Origin: Edaphochlamys debaryana
Lineage: Eukaryota > Chlorophyta > Chlorophyceae > Chlamydomonadales
Direction of reading: 5' to 3'
Length of the DNA stretch: 64,000 nt
Assembly: GCA_016858145.1 (NCBI GenBank)
Contig: JAEHOE010000172.1
Coordinates: 124,001 to 188,000 of the forward strand
Shown: positions 22,819 through 34,537 of the stretch, one piece after another
Position numbering within the stretch: the stretch's first letter is position 1
Layout: each line of letters begins with the position of its first letter
Translations under genes and position numbers: made by a program
Notes under the pieces: model-generated
What the model was told of the DNA's origin: nothing
Database searches by the model: none
What the model saw: only the letters and a program-made list of their open reading frames with translations

Positions 22819-25800
22819 ATGTCTTGCCAGTGGCCGCCGAGCTGTCGGTCCCGGCAAGGTCGCAGCGATGTGACCCGCACCACCGCGGTACCGGACTTCC
22901 TTCTGTTTTTCTTCCTTTTGCTAGCCGGAGTAAGATGCTCTCAAGCCCGGTAGGTGTCACAGTTCCAAAGGGGTCCGCTGAGCCTTGACACCTGGCGCTT
23001 TGGGAGGTGTGGAGATGTGACTCCCACCCCCACCCCATCCACAGCTGGGAATCATACGACGCGGGTGGGGGACTGGGCGCTCTACTGGCACCGAAGGCTG
23101 CATCGTTTCCGGTGAGTGGAGAACATCTGTCACCCGGCTTTTACGCACTTGCCACGCCTACCTGTCACCCCTGTTGACCCTGGCCCGACCGCGCGCTATT
23201 GCAGGCCAACGCCTCGGTCCCACGGCTCTCCGTCAGCTGCGGCCTGCGCCCCAGCCTGCCAGCCCTGCTGACGTTGGCGCGTGAGGCCTCTCGCGGAGCA
23301 GCTGGGGGCCTCCCGGGCGCGGCGCGCCAGCTGCAGGCCGCAGTGGACGTGGGCCCCTTGATGGGGGACGGCCGGCAGGCGGCAGCAGCTGGGGAAGTGG
23401 TGGAAGGGGAGGCCTACAGCGCGGCGGGGGCTCTGTCAGGAATTGGCGCCGAAGGCCTCCCTCCTGGTCTGGCCGTGGTGGGGGCAGCGGAGCTCCCCAT
23501 GCTCAAGGTGGGGGGAACCGGGTTGGGCTCTGCACTGTGGTCGGTATCGGTGTACTCCAGGGGAAACAGGTGGGGGCTAATCGGACTTTGTGGGGGAGGT
23601 ATTTGCGGGGTTCGGGGAGGATGATCCCGTTCAACTCCGCTCCGCTCGACTCCTCAGCTGCTGACAACGACTGCCGGAAGCAACACGGCGGCTTCCGCGC
23701 TCGAGGAAGCGGCTGCTAGGGGCGCGCCCCTGCCGGCATCCCTGGCTGCCCTAATGCCGGGCCAAGCAGGCGGCCCCCCCGCCGCGCCCCTGCTGCTGCT
23801 CTACCGGCGGGACTGGTGGCCCGCCGCCGCGTCTCTGTCGGGCCGTGTCAACTCCAGCGCTGCCCCGGCCTCGGCGCCTGAGCTCCCGGGCACGTGGCAG
23901 GAGCTGGCGGCTGTGGCGGCCGCCCTCGTGGGTCGGGACCTGGACGGAGACGGGGCGCCGGACCACCCGCTGTGCCTCGACCTCATGCCAGGTGCGCAGG
24001 GCGGAGAGTGGTGATGACAGCAGGCGGTGCAAACGTGACAGTTCCTTATCCGGCCCCAACCTCCCGCCCGCTCCCAGGCTGCAAGGGCTGGTCCCTGCTG
24101 GCAGCCGTGTGGGCCTCCCTGGCTCAGACGGAGGGCTCCACCCAGGGCTTCTGGCTCGCAGCAAACGACACAGCGGGAGCATCGAGGCTGGCAGCGCCGG
24201 GTGCGTGGGCCGGGGCTGGGCTGGGTTGGCATGCAGCAATGCGGGACCTGGCTTGGGCTGAAGTTCCGTGCCGCTAGCACACGCTTCGCAGGGCCCCAGT
24301 CTCCTCCAGCCCCGGGCTCAATCCGCCCCTCCCCCGCAGACCCTGGCCCGCTGGCCTCGGCCCTCCGCCTCTACACCGCCCTCGCCTCGGCCAACGCCGC
24401 CCCCTTCACCCCTGGAGGCGAGGCCGTCTCGCGTAGCCGCCTCGGCACACCTCTTGCGGAGCTGCTTGCCGCCGGCGGTGCCGTCACGAACGCATCAGCC
24501 CCCGAGCCGCTGTGCGGTGCCGTGAATCCCCTCTTCGCGGCCGGACGGTGCCTCTTCACGGTGAGGCCCCCAGCGATGCCTGATTTGGTGGCAGTGGAAG
24601 CGAGGGTTTTCTTCGCTTGCAGTCAGCAGCAACCATCAAGCTCGACCCCCCGTGCCCCCGCTTCCCACGGCCCCAGGTGGACTGGGCGCACGCGGCGCTG
24701 CGGCTGACGACGGCGGGGACGCCAGGTGGGGTCCCTGGGGCAAGTCGGAGGCGGGCCATGCCAATCAGAGAAGTAGCATGCAGCTCACTCACTCCCTTCC
24801 GCCCACGGTCCTCCCCTCCCCATGCAGCCGTGTCGGGCCGGCTGGGCGCGGCTCTGCTCCCAGCCGGGGTCCCCCCCTCCCCCAGCCCTGTGGGGCCCAG
24901 CCGTGCGCCCTTCGTGGGTGCCGCCAGCGATGCATGGCTGCTGCCGGGGGCTCAGCACGATCTGCTGAGGCTGGCGCGGGCGGAGGAGTTCACACGGTGG
25001 GGCGGGGCGGGGCGGGAGCGTGATGGGGCAGCTTAAACGGGCTTTCCCTCGGTCTTGGCTCTTAACGAAGACACGGAAGTGAACCGCCATGCCGCTCCTT
25101 CCATGCAGGCTCGCCGGTCTGGAGCTAGCCCTCAAGCCCTCCCTGCTGCTGGGCGGACAGCCCGTGCTGCCCTCGACGGCGGGCTTCCAGGTGCCGAGCA
25201 AAGCCGTCGCAAACGCGTCCAGCCTGCCACCGCTCATGCTTCAGCCCCGGCTGGCGACAGAGGAGGAGGAGGAGGCGGGCCTAAGCCTGAGCCTGGGACG
25301 GGCGTGGGAAGTGGCAAGTGCACGACGTCGGCTAGCAGCAACGCCAGCGACGGCTACTGGTAGAGCCGCGCCTCCGCCTCCGGGGATTGTGGTGTCGGAG
25401 TCGGTGGCAGCGGCGGCGGCGCTACTAGGGCTGCAGCCGAGTGATGTGGCGGCGGTGGCGCAGGTGAGTGCTTTCGATTCACCCAGCGTGACGTGGCAGG
25501 GCAGATGTTGGCTGATTCTTCGAAGGGGGCACGGGGCGTAATGTCATGTCCCCCGGGGCTCCCGCCCCTTGCGCCCTCGCTCCCTTATCGGCCCCGGCAG
25601 GCCGCCTCCCGGTCCCTGCGCCACGGCAACAGAGCCTACGACATTGCCCTGCCCTTGAGCGAGCGGTACAGGTGGGCCCCAGGGCCGTGCACGCAGCGGG
25701 GCAGGGCAGGGCAGCGCACGCAGCCGGGGTCAGGACAAGGAGGAAGGTAATGCCTGGAGGCAAAAGGGGAAGAGGGGGTGAAGTACTTTTACGTAGCGCG

Positions 25801-28800
25801 TGACGTGGGGGCAGGGATGGCAGCAGGGAAGCAGGATGACAAACTTGGACGAACTGACCTCACTGTTGCTCGCTGTGTGCCGCGCAGAAACGTCCTGGAC
25901 CGTGCGGCTCTGGCGGCGCTGCGGGCGGTCGCGGAGGCAGGGGCGGCACTGAGCGATGAGGCGGCAGAGGCCATTGCAAACGGCACCGCTGCAGAGCTGG
26001 GAGCGCTGGCAGCGGGTGCGGGGGCGGGGGTCAGGGGTGGGCAGGGGTTCGGTGGGGCAGCGTAAGATCTGTGATGGGCTAGGTCTCATCGTCGTCGCCA
26101 GCCCATCCCCCGACCCGTCCCACCCTACCCGCTCACCTCTTTCCCACACCCCAACGCAGCCTTCCCCTACCCCAGCCTCTTGCTGCGCCTCTACCTCGCC
26201 TCCCTGAACCGCGCCGTGCCTCCTCCGCCCGCGCCCCCAACCGCCGCCGATGACGAGGCCAACGGCCACGTGGACGCATCCGACGTGGCACTGATTGTGG
26301 GCCTGGCCCTGGGCATGGCGACTGTGCCCCTGGGCATCCTGACGTGGGTGGGGTGGAGGCAGTGCCTGCAGGGCTCACCGCACAGCAAGCACAGGGCCGG
26401 AGAGCCACCCGGCGCCGGCCCCGGCACCACCCTGGCGCTGACGGACGTGCAGAACTCAACGCTGCTGTGGGAGCTGCTGGCGGCGGCGGTCATGGTGAGA
26501 GATGGGGAGGTTGTGGAGGGGCAGCGGATGAGCCGGGGCCGGCGCCGGGTGGGCGGATAAGGATGTGACATGTGCCTTACTCGTGTGTCCCCGCACCCCT
26601 CCAATCCCCGCAGGACCGCTGCTTGTCCATCCACCACACCGTGATTCGCCGGGTGCGTGTGACTGGGAGTGGGCTGGGAGTGGGCTGGGAGTGGGCTGAA
26701 TGTGAGGCCGAGTCCCCCCACCTCCCCGGCCCCCACCTCCTGATCATGAGCCCCTTTCCCCCGCCTCAGGCCATCTCCTCCCACCGCGGCACCGAGTGCT
26801 TCACGGAGGGGGATGCCTTTGCGGTGGCCTTCCACACACCCGAGGACGCGCTGGGCTTTGCGCTGGCGGTGCAGGTGAGGGGCCGGGGCACACAGGCAGG
26901 CAGGGACTCGTTCCTACCTCCCACACCGCTTCCCTTCTCCCACACATTCCTCCCTCTCCCCACCCCCCTCCCCCCCAGTCCGGCCTGCTGGAGGCCGACT
27001 GGCCCACGGAGCTGCTGCAGACCGAGGACGGAGGGGATGTGTGGGCGAGGAGGAGGCCGCCGCCGCAGCCAGCGCCGCCCAGCGGCCCCCTCCCCTTCGC
27101 CCCCGCGCCCGGGTCCTCTGCCGTAGGGCGCTCGGCGCTTCCCGTCTTAGCCACAGGGTAGGACGGGGCTGCTGGGAAGGAATGATACCTCCGGGAGCTG
27201 ACAACTGTTATGGGCCACAGTGAGTCCCATGGATGCGGACGTCAGCAGACCCGAACCGCTGCCCAAAGCCTTTTGCCCTGCCATTAGGTCGTACGCACGT
27301 GCGTTCCCCGCTCCGCCCAAGCCTCTCTCCCCCGCTTCCCTCCCACAGCCCTCCAGAGCTGGACCGCCTCAGCCGCCGCTCCTCCGTGCCCCCGCCCCGC
27401 GTCAGTCAGGTCACGGTCTGGCCCACCCCCGCCCCCGGGCCCCGGCCGCCCGGCTCTGGATCGGCCGCCTCCACGCTCCTGGGCATTGAGGCCCGCAGCC
27501 GGCGGCACCTGGACACGGGGCCTGGCACGCGGTCGGGTACCGGGGCGGGCACGGGGGTCGGGGCTGGGCTGGGCGCGGGCGGCGAGGCGTGTCATCAAAG
27601 CCTGGTGGCAGGCGGTGGGGTGCCGGGAGCCGGGTTCGGGTTTACGCCCGTGCCAGGGCTGGCGGCGCGGCTGGCTTCCACCGCCGGCGCGGGCGCGGCG
27701 GCCGAGCCCGTCGTGTCGGGGTGTGCGGCTGCGCCGCTGTCATCGACAGCCAGCTGCCGGCACCTTCTCAAGACGAACAGCCGGCGGCAGCTGCAGATTG
27801 GTGACGTTCCCCCGTCCCCGCACGGGGCCACCTTCGACGCCTGTGCGGCAGTCCCATCAAGGCCCCCAGCAGGCGATAGTGCTGCTGCTGCGGTGGCGGC
27901 AGTACCGACGGCGGCGGCAGTACCGACGGCGGCGGCAGTACCGACGGCGGCGGCGGTGCCGGCGGCGGCGGAAGTACCGACGGCGGCGGCGGTGCCCGCG
28001 GACGCGGCGGCGGCGTTCAGCCCATGGGCCGCGGGCCATGTGGGTTGGCTGGCTAGACCGCGGGGTATCAGGGGGCAGCAGGGCGTACAATTATTGGCTG
28101 CGCGCGGGGGTGATGAGGGTCGGTGCCTGCATACACGTTGCCAGCGAGGGTGGTCGCCATCCCACACACACAAGCATCAAAGATTAAGGATTAAGAGGGT
28201 CGAGCTTCCGCTGCTGCTGCCCCCTGCACCCAGCGCAGACAACACTCATTACTGGGCTCACGTTGAACTTCTAACCGTCGTCGCAGGTTCTGATGGAGAG
28301 CTGCTTGTCGATCAAGACCCAGCAGCCGGGCCCCACTTCCGCCGTCGCCTCTTCAATGCTCACCAGCGCTGGCGCGTCGACCACCGCCTCCCCCCCGCGT
28401 GAAGCCGACGGCGTGTGGCATCCGCCCCAGGCGTCCCCCTGCCCGGCCTCGGGACCCCAGGCCCCGCACCCATCCGCTTGTGCGCCCCACAGCCCTCCGC
28501 GAGCGGCCGCAGCGCTGCCGCGGCCGGCGCTTGCACCCCTGGTGCTGCCAGGGGCGGAAGTCGGGGGTGCAACAGGTGCGAGGGTGCCGTCCGCACCCCA
28601 GCCCCGGCGAACGGTTCGCATCTCGGTCTTCCCCGCGCGAGAGCTGGGAGCGCCGGCTCAAGGAGCCGCGCTTGTCAGCACCGGAGGCGGCACGGACTCA
28701 AGGCACCGCCGACCTTCAGTCGAGGCGGTCGGGGCCATGAGGTGACGATTGCGGCGGGGGCAGCGGGCGGGGCGGGGCGGGCGTGGCCAGGAGGCAGGGG

Positions 28801-31800
28801 CGGGAGTAGGAAGGGAAACGGGAGTACAGGAGGATAGAAATGGGCTGTGCTGGGCGAGGACTGTAATTTCTGGGCTCCTGCTTGCTTCGGCACGCCCGCA
28901 CCGCACCGCCCCTTTCTCCCTGGTGTCTCGCCGTCGCGGCACACCGCAGGCGCAGTCGACGCCGCGCCTCGGACGGGGAGGTCCCTCCGGGCCACCCTGC
29001 CTGGCGAACCGCCAGCCTCTCGAGCCTCTCGCCCTCCGCCGCCGCCGCGGCCTCGGCAGCGGCCGCGGCCGCGGCGGCGGCAGCAGCAGCGGCGGTCCTG
29101 GGTGGCGAAACCGTGACGTGCCCTGGCTCGGTCACTCGCTGGACGAATCGCTATGGCGCCGCCGGCGGCGCGGGGTCACGGGCGCCGGAGTTGGGCGTTC
29201 ACAGCGGCAGCGGCCCCTGGACCCGCACACGCCCCCGCCAACACTCGCCGTACTCGCCGCACTCGCCGTACTCGCTGCTGATGCACGACTCCAGGACGCA
29301 TGGATCCATCCCTAGATCGATTGGAGAGTGTGGCCTGACGCTTTCCGGCGTGGATGCAGCGGCGGGGCTTTTCGGCGGCGCGCCGAGCGCGGGCCTGCTA
29401 TCGGCTATCGCTCCTGGAGGCATGGAGGAAGGGTCAGAGCAGGAGGAGGAGGCGGACGCGTGGCAGGTGGGCACGCAGCCGCTGAAGAGCCAGACCTCCA
29501 TGCCCATCCCATTCCTGAACTTCTACCACCCAACAGCCAAGTCCCAAAGGCCCCCATTTGAACCCGTAACCCTGAGGCCCCGCATGCTTTCCCTCGCTCC
29601 CCGCAGGGCCTGGTGCCATGGGACGCCGGCGGTGCCGAGGCGCTTCTCAGCCCCGACCGCGGAGACCGCTCTGACCTCCCGGTCCCCAGCGGCATCGAGA
29701 GCCCCACTGAGCCCCGCAGCGGGCCCCCGCCGCCACCCCGTATCGCCGCGCCTGCCCCTGCGCCCGTCCCGTCGTCAGGCCGCAGCCACAGCCTCCTGCA
29801 GCCCCTGCTCCGACTGACCCGCGGGCACTACCCGTCCAGCCACGCAGCTTCGGCCACGCCCCACAGCCCCTTCACGCCCGCCGAGACGACGCCCCTCGCT
29901 GGGGTTGACGCGACGGCCGCGGCGGCCGCGGGCAGAGCGTCGGCGGTCTGGCTCGAGGAGTCGCAGGGCGATGTGGAAGGCGGCGGCGCGCTCCGGACTG
30001 GCAGCATCGGCGGCGGCGGTGGCGGTGGCGGCGGCGCCAGGGAGCCAAGGACGAGCATTACTGGGATCTCACGGAAGGGCCTGCACCTGCTCGGCCTGGG
30101 CCTGGGGTGGGCCAGCCGGCACAACAGCGCCACCGACCTCACGGCCCCACGGGGCCCCGCCGGGCCCAAGCCGGCGACCCTGCCCGGACAACAACCCCAG
30201 CCCGGAGGCGCGGCGTCAACTGTCTCCATGGCACTTCAGGAGCGGCCCATGCCGCCGGGGCCGGCAGCGGGCGCTGCGCGAGGGGCTCATGACGCCTGCT
30301 CGTGCAAGGGAGTGGAGGCGGTGGAGGCAGGGAGCACCGCCGCGCGTGAGGGGGGATGCCACGTGCCTCCACGCCCCGCCTCGGCCTCTCCGCGGCCTCG
30401 CCAAGCCCCGGTCCCGGTAGCCCCGGCTCCTCAGTCGCTACCGATCGTGCCCCAGTCGGGCGGGGACCTGCGGGAGGGGGGCCGAGGGCGCCCCTCACAC
30501 TCTGACGAGGCGCTCCCAAGCCCGTGGTCTCGCGAGGGCCCCGGTCCGCCCTCGGAGCCTCTACCCCCAAGCCCGTGCCCACCACGGCAGTCTCCCGCCG
30601 CCCCACCTCCTGTGCCCTTGGCCCGGGCTCCACCCCGGCCCATGCCACCCCAAGCACCCCACACCCCTTCCGCCCAGCCCCTCGGGCACAGCCGGGACCG
30701 CTCGCTGCGCTGGATCGTGAACGCGCTGGCCGGTTCCAACACTGCTGGATCCAGCCGCTGGAACCAACCGCCCGGAGCCAACCGCTCCCTCAAGAGCCTG
30801 CCCCCCGTGCTCGTCCCAAGCGAGCTGGCGCGCAGGTCCGACTGCTACCGCACTCTCGAGCCGCGCCCCGGCTTCGGCTTGGGCTTCGGCAGCCACCACC
30901 TGCTGAGCGATCCGCGCGGCTTTGCGCAGTCCAGCCTGCCGCCTCCCGCCCCGGCCACGCCCTTCAGCGCAGCCCGCACCAGCGCCTTAGAGGCCTTGTG
31001 GGCCGACGTGAACGCTGCCGCCGCCGCTGGCGCGGACTGGGCCGCCGCCGGGATGGCGGCGACCGGTCCGCCGCTGACGCTGGCGCTGCACGCCGCCAGC
31101 ACTGAGCCAGGGTTCAGCCGCCGGACGGACGGCTCAGTGCAGCAGGTGCGGGGCAAGCCGCTGCGAGCCCAGTCGGGGGCGTGGCTCCGCGGAGCCACTC
31201 GTTCCTTTGGGGCGCAGCTGGCGGCGCTGTACGAGCGGCTGAGCGCGGAGGAGGCGGTGGCGCTGCTGCTGCAACGGGCGGCGGCCGGGGGGCCTGGGAA
31301 CCTGGAGGAGGATGGGCAGGGGCTGGGCGGGGGCAAGGGAAGCGGCAGTGGCTGCGGCGGAGACTCGTCTGCCAGGCTGGATGGCGGCGGAGGGGAGGCG
31401 GGGAGCGGGGAACGGGGGTCGGAGGCAGCTCCCGTCCTTGTCTTCCGCGGCTTCCGAGTCCGCATTGGCCTGCACTCGGGCCCACAGCCGCACGAGGTAT
31501 GCGGGGCTGCGGGCCATGGGTAGTGCGTGGGAGCACGAGCATTGGCTGCATGGCAGAAATGAAGTGCGCCCCCGACACAACAGGAGCTAGCACAGCACCA
31601 TAGCAACACCACCAGTGGACCCCCGCGTGCCGATGACGTGTCTAGCTGCTTCCATGACCCCGTTCCCCATGCAAGCCCCGCATTCACCACCCCTCGACCG
31701 CCTCCCGGGCGCCTGCTCAGGTCGTCAAGCCCCGCGGCTACAGGGCCGCCGCAACCCACCGCGCGGGGCCCAGCCGCGACAGCCCCGGAGGCGCCAGCAC

Positions 31801-33702
31801 GGGCGGCGGGACCGGGGTGGCTTTCCGGGGGGAGTTCCTGACTGTGGCCAAGGAGATCAGCGACTGCGCCATGGTGAGGAGGGTGGTGTTGAGGCTGTAA
31901 TTGCGGCGTTGCGGACGCCCCGACTGTCAATGTTACCAGGCACAAAATACCCTGCTGCGCAACACGGCTCAGCCCCGCAGGCCCTTATTGCTGTCCTCAG
32001 CCCCGCCCCGCTTCTTACACCTGCGTCTCAACCTTGCTGCTCCCACTGTGGCCCGACCCTCGCAGGGCGGGATCGTGGTGCTGTCTGACGCAACCTTCAG
32101 AGCCTTCCTGTCTTTCCTGCGGTCCAGCAGGGCGGCCAGGGGCGCCCCCACCCCGCTGCTGCTGCACCTGGGGGACCACGTGCTCGACTGCCCTCCAGGT
32201 GGGGAGGGGGCCATCACGGGGGAATGGACAGCGGTACACGCACGTGCTCGACAGGGGCCCACAAGAAGACGTACGGCCCGCAGGCACGCACGGAAGGGGG
32301 CTGTTCTGTTCCGGGGAGGGGGCTCACCCAAGTTCTGTAAGGTTTTCTGCTGGCCTCCTGCGTGCCCGAACACCAGACCACCCGAAGACCACGTTCGACG
32401 ACGACCTTCCGCCCATCGGCGGCACGAACGCCACACCTTACCGGGGCGAACCCGCCCGCGACGTGTACACCGCCGTGTCCCCCGCCCTGCTGCCCCGCCT
32501 CGCGCTGCTGCCCTCCCCGCTCCGGAGCGTTCGCGAGGCGGTGCCGGGCTGCCTGGGCGCCGCCACGGGCCTCGTGACGCCCGTCTTCTGCTCCGTGCTG
32601 GGGGTGGAGGCGCTGCTCGCATGGGAGCGGGTGGCCAGGGGAAGGCGGCTGAGGCCCGGCGGCGTGGAGTCCGTCACCACCGGCACCCTCCGCCGGCAAC
32701 CCATGAGCCCTCTGCAACACATGCCTTCGCTCCCGCTTGGACTGGACCGTCAGGCTAGCACCCTCGGCCCTCACGCCTGGACCTCTGCCGCGAGCGGCTG
32801 TACCCCCCCAACCGACAGCCTGCGGGGGGGCAGCCTGCCGGGGGGCAGCAGATGGAGCGTGTGCACGGCCCCCGGCGTTGTCCATCAGGCGCTGTCTCTG
32901 TTTGGCGGCATCGCCCGGCGCCTGGCCGCCTGTCACGGGGGCTACGTGGTGGCTTCGTCCGCGGACGGGGGGCACTGGGTGCTGGTGTTTGGCGCGCCTG
33001 AGCGGGCGGTGGCGTGGGGGCTGGACATGGTGGATGCCATGCTGGCCGCCGACTGGCCGCCGGGCTTCCTGGAGCACGAGCTGACGGAGGAGGAGTGGGA
33101 AGGTGCGGAGAGGGCGGGGGAGGACAAGACAGTGCCGTTTCCGCACCGCTGTCCTTGACTTCCCCCTATTCATCACCGACCCCTCCCAGGCCCCGTTCTG
33201 GTCCGTCGCGGCATGCGGCTCCGCATCGGCATCGATTACGGACTGGCCATGGTGCGGCTGGTGCCCCGCACGGGCCGCCTGGACTACACGGGGAGGCCCA
33301 TGAACCGGGCGGCGCGCATCTGCGCAAAGGCCAAGGCGGAGGGGGTGAGCGGAGCGGGGGGATAAGGGCGGCGGGAGGGCATGGATGGAGACTTACAGCA
33401 GGTGAGACTACGCTCGGGGCAGCGATGTGGGTCGGCTCTCACTGGTCTGGGTGCATGCTGGCCTTGCTCCCCTCCCTCCCCCGCAGGTCATGGTGAGCGG
33501 TGCCGCGTGGGAGGCCGCCAGCCCCTTCCTGTGCGAGCCCCGCCTGGTGGCGTGCTGCCTGGGCGAGGCACTGCTCAAGGGAGTGCGGGGCCCAATAGAG
33601 CTGTGGCAGCTGCATAGGGAGAGGGGGGTTGTAGTGAGTGAGCCCGGGGCAGGAGAGGGGGCAAGGAGCATGGACGGGCGGGACCCGCACATTGACGAAT
33701 GA
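22819..33702 (+). CDS. Receptor-type class III nucleotide cyclase, copy 2 (C1 and C2 domains)
   Basis: Twenty-four exons join in phase to about 2,514 residues: 22819-22949, 23045-23111, 23205-23507, 23658-23991, 24078-24200, 24340-24560, 24677-24725, 24828-24996, 25109-25463, 25601-25671, 25888-26015, 26160-26494, 26614-26652, 26770-26874, 26979-27157, 27349-about 28039, 28287-28741, 28950-29466, 29607-31496, 31721-31873, 32066-32198, 32377-33102, 33190-33344, 33487-33702. A hydrophobic segment (DFLLFFFLLLAGVRCSQA) after a polar N-terminus serves as signal sequence. The extracellular region spans residues to about 685, one transmembrane helix about 688-712 (LIVGLALGMATVPLGILTWV), C1 first half to about 830, insert to about 2035, C1 second half to about 2150, then C2. 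C1 has LTDVQNST and ECFTEGDAF; C2 has LDYTGRPMNRAARI. It should convert ATP or GTP to a cyclic nucleotide in response to an extracellular cue (inference). The end of exon 16 is the least certain junction. Confidence 0.87.
23205..26015 (+). other. Extracellular solute-binding-protein-like sensor region, cyclase copy 2
   Basis: Exons 3-11 encode a region outside the membrane with features of bacterial extracellular solute-binding proteins: an LLLLYRRDWWP strand, the LPGTWQELAAVAAAL helix start, the acidic loop RDLDGDGAPDHPLC, CKGWSLLAAVWASLAQTEG, and later RAPFVGAASDAWLL. It is shared almost unchanged with copies 1 and 3. Family assignment is by motif resemblance and needs a profile search. Confidence 0.6.
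26979..31420 (+). other. Large insert inside C1 of cyclase copy 2
   Basis: From exon 15 to near the end of exon 19 about 1,200 residues of Pro/Ala/Gly/Ser-rich sequence separate WPTELLQTEDGGDVW from FRGFRVRIGLHSG, two pieces that are adjacent in ordinary class III cyclases. Conserved islands: QVTVWP, DAWQ plus GLVPWD, SLLQPLLRL, ALWADVNAAAAAGADWAAA, and WLRGATRSFGAQLAALYERL. A VPTAAA minisatellite lies within exon 16. Confidence 0.75.
27891..28014 (+). repeat. 18-base coding minisatellite in the copy 2 insert
   Basis: About six units of GCGGCAGTACCGACGGCG, read in frame as repeated AAAVPT. Neither copy 1 nor copy 3 has it. Confidence 0.85.
32377..33702 (+). other. C2 cyclase domain, copy 2
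   Basis: C2 opens with GLVTPVFCSVLGVEALLAWE, where the usual first metal aspartate is Ser. The hairpin reads GGYVVASSADGGHWVLVF, with no EGD motif. Exon 23 gives RLRIGIDYGLAMVRLVPRTG and LDYTGRPMNRAARI, which keeps the transition-state Asn and Arg and an Asp at the position that binds adenine in adenylyl cyclases. This complements C1, which keeps the metals. Confidence 0.75.
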
Positions 33703-34537
33703 TAAAACCCGCAAGGCGACGAGTGGTGAATTACATACGCAAATACGCATGAGAGCGACCGAAGAGCGGTAACTAACACGGCCGAGGGCCGCCAGAGGGG
33801 GTTCCGAGACCCAGGGCATGGACTGGTCTGAGCGTATCGTTAACGTTGTTTCAATCAGGGCGAAATCTGGTTGTGTAATTGTCTTGGGGAAGGCCAGCAA
33901 GAAGGGAAAGGTGGATGCTGGTTGCTCGTGGCCCAGGCGAGGAAGACGGGGATGGCGGAGGACGAGGGCGGTGGCCACGCGGCGAGGTGGTGAAAATCTG
34001 GGTGAACCCCCCCCCCTCTCCTGAGCAGCACAGTCTGCCGGGCGGCCTCTGGCGAGCTAGGGTGGCTTAGCTACTGACGGCTTGCCTTCTAGGTAAAACC
34101 TTGCGAGGTACGTATCCGCGACCGCCGCGACAGCCGTGACAACGCGGACGCCACTCCGACGTGTTTAAAACCTCGCCGCGAATCGCCTGCAGGCGCGAGG
34201 GCAGTCGCAGGGAGTCGTCCGCCGAAAGGTTATGAGTGTGAAGGAAAAGCCCATCCCCTCAATTTCCAGCTCGTTCCAAGGCCCCTGTGCGGCCTGTGTC
34301 TTTGTGATGCCTTTATGACATTGTCTCTATTAAAAGCCATTCTGTTATGAACTGGAATATGTCTATTTCCGGCAGCGCGCGCAACATCGCTCACGCCCGC
34401 GTCGCCAGCCGAGCGCCGCTTTTGTTTTTGATAGGAGCAGCTTATTAGCTGAATTAGCTTACGATGTTACGTTGGCAACTGGGACTTCGCTGGCTGCATC
34501 GGGGTCTCGGGAACCTCGCTCTCAGACAACGCAGTCG
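33703..34537 (+). other. Spacer between tandem cyclase copies 2 and 3
   Basis: 835 bases hold the 3' UTR of copy 2, with TGTAA at 33874-33878, and the promoter and 5' UTR of copy 3. An AT-richer patch near 34320-34345 (CTATTAAAAGCC) about 200 bases before the copy 3 ATG could be a TATA-like element, but this is weak. Confidence 0.5.
33874..33878 (+). terminator. TGTAA polyadenylation signal of cyclase copy 2
   Basis: TGTAA lies 172 bases after the copy 2 stop codon, in the expected strand and distance range. Confidence 0.55.

Noticed and set aside
23751..24280. Minus-strand open frames antisense to cyclase copy 2 exons 4-5, seen also at copies 1 and 3
   Set aside because: They are mirror reads of conserved sense exons; their conservation is explained by the sense coding sequence.
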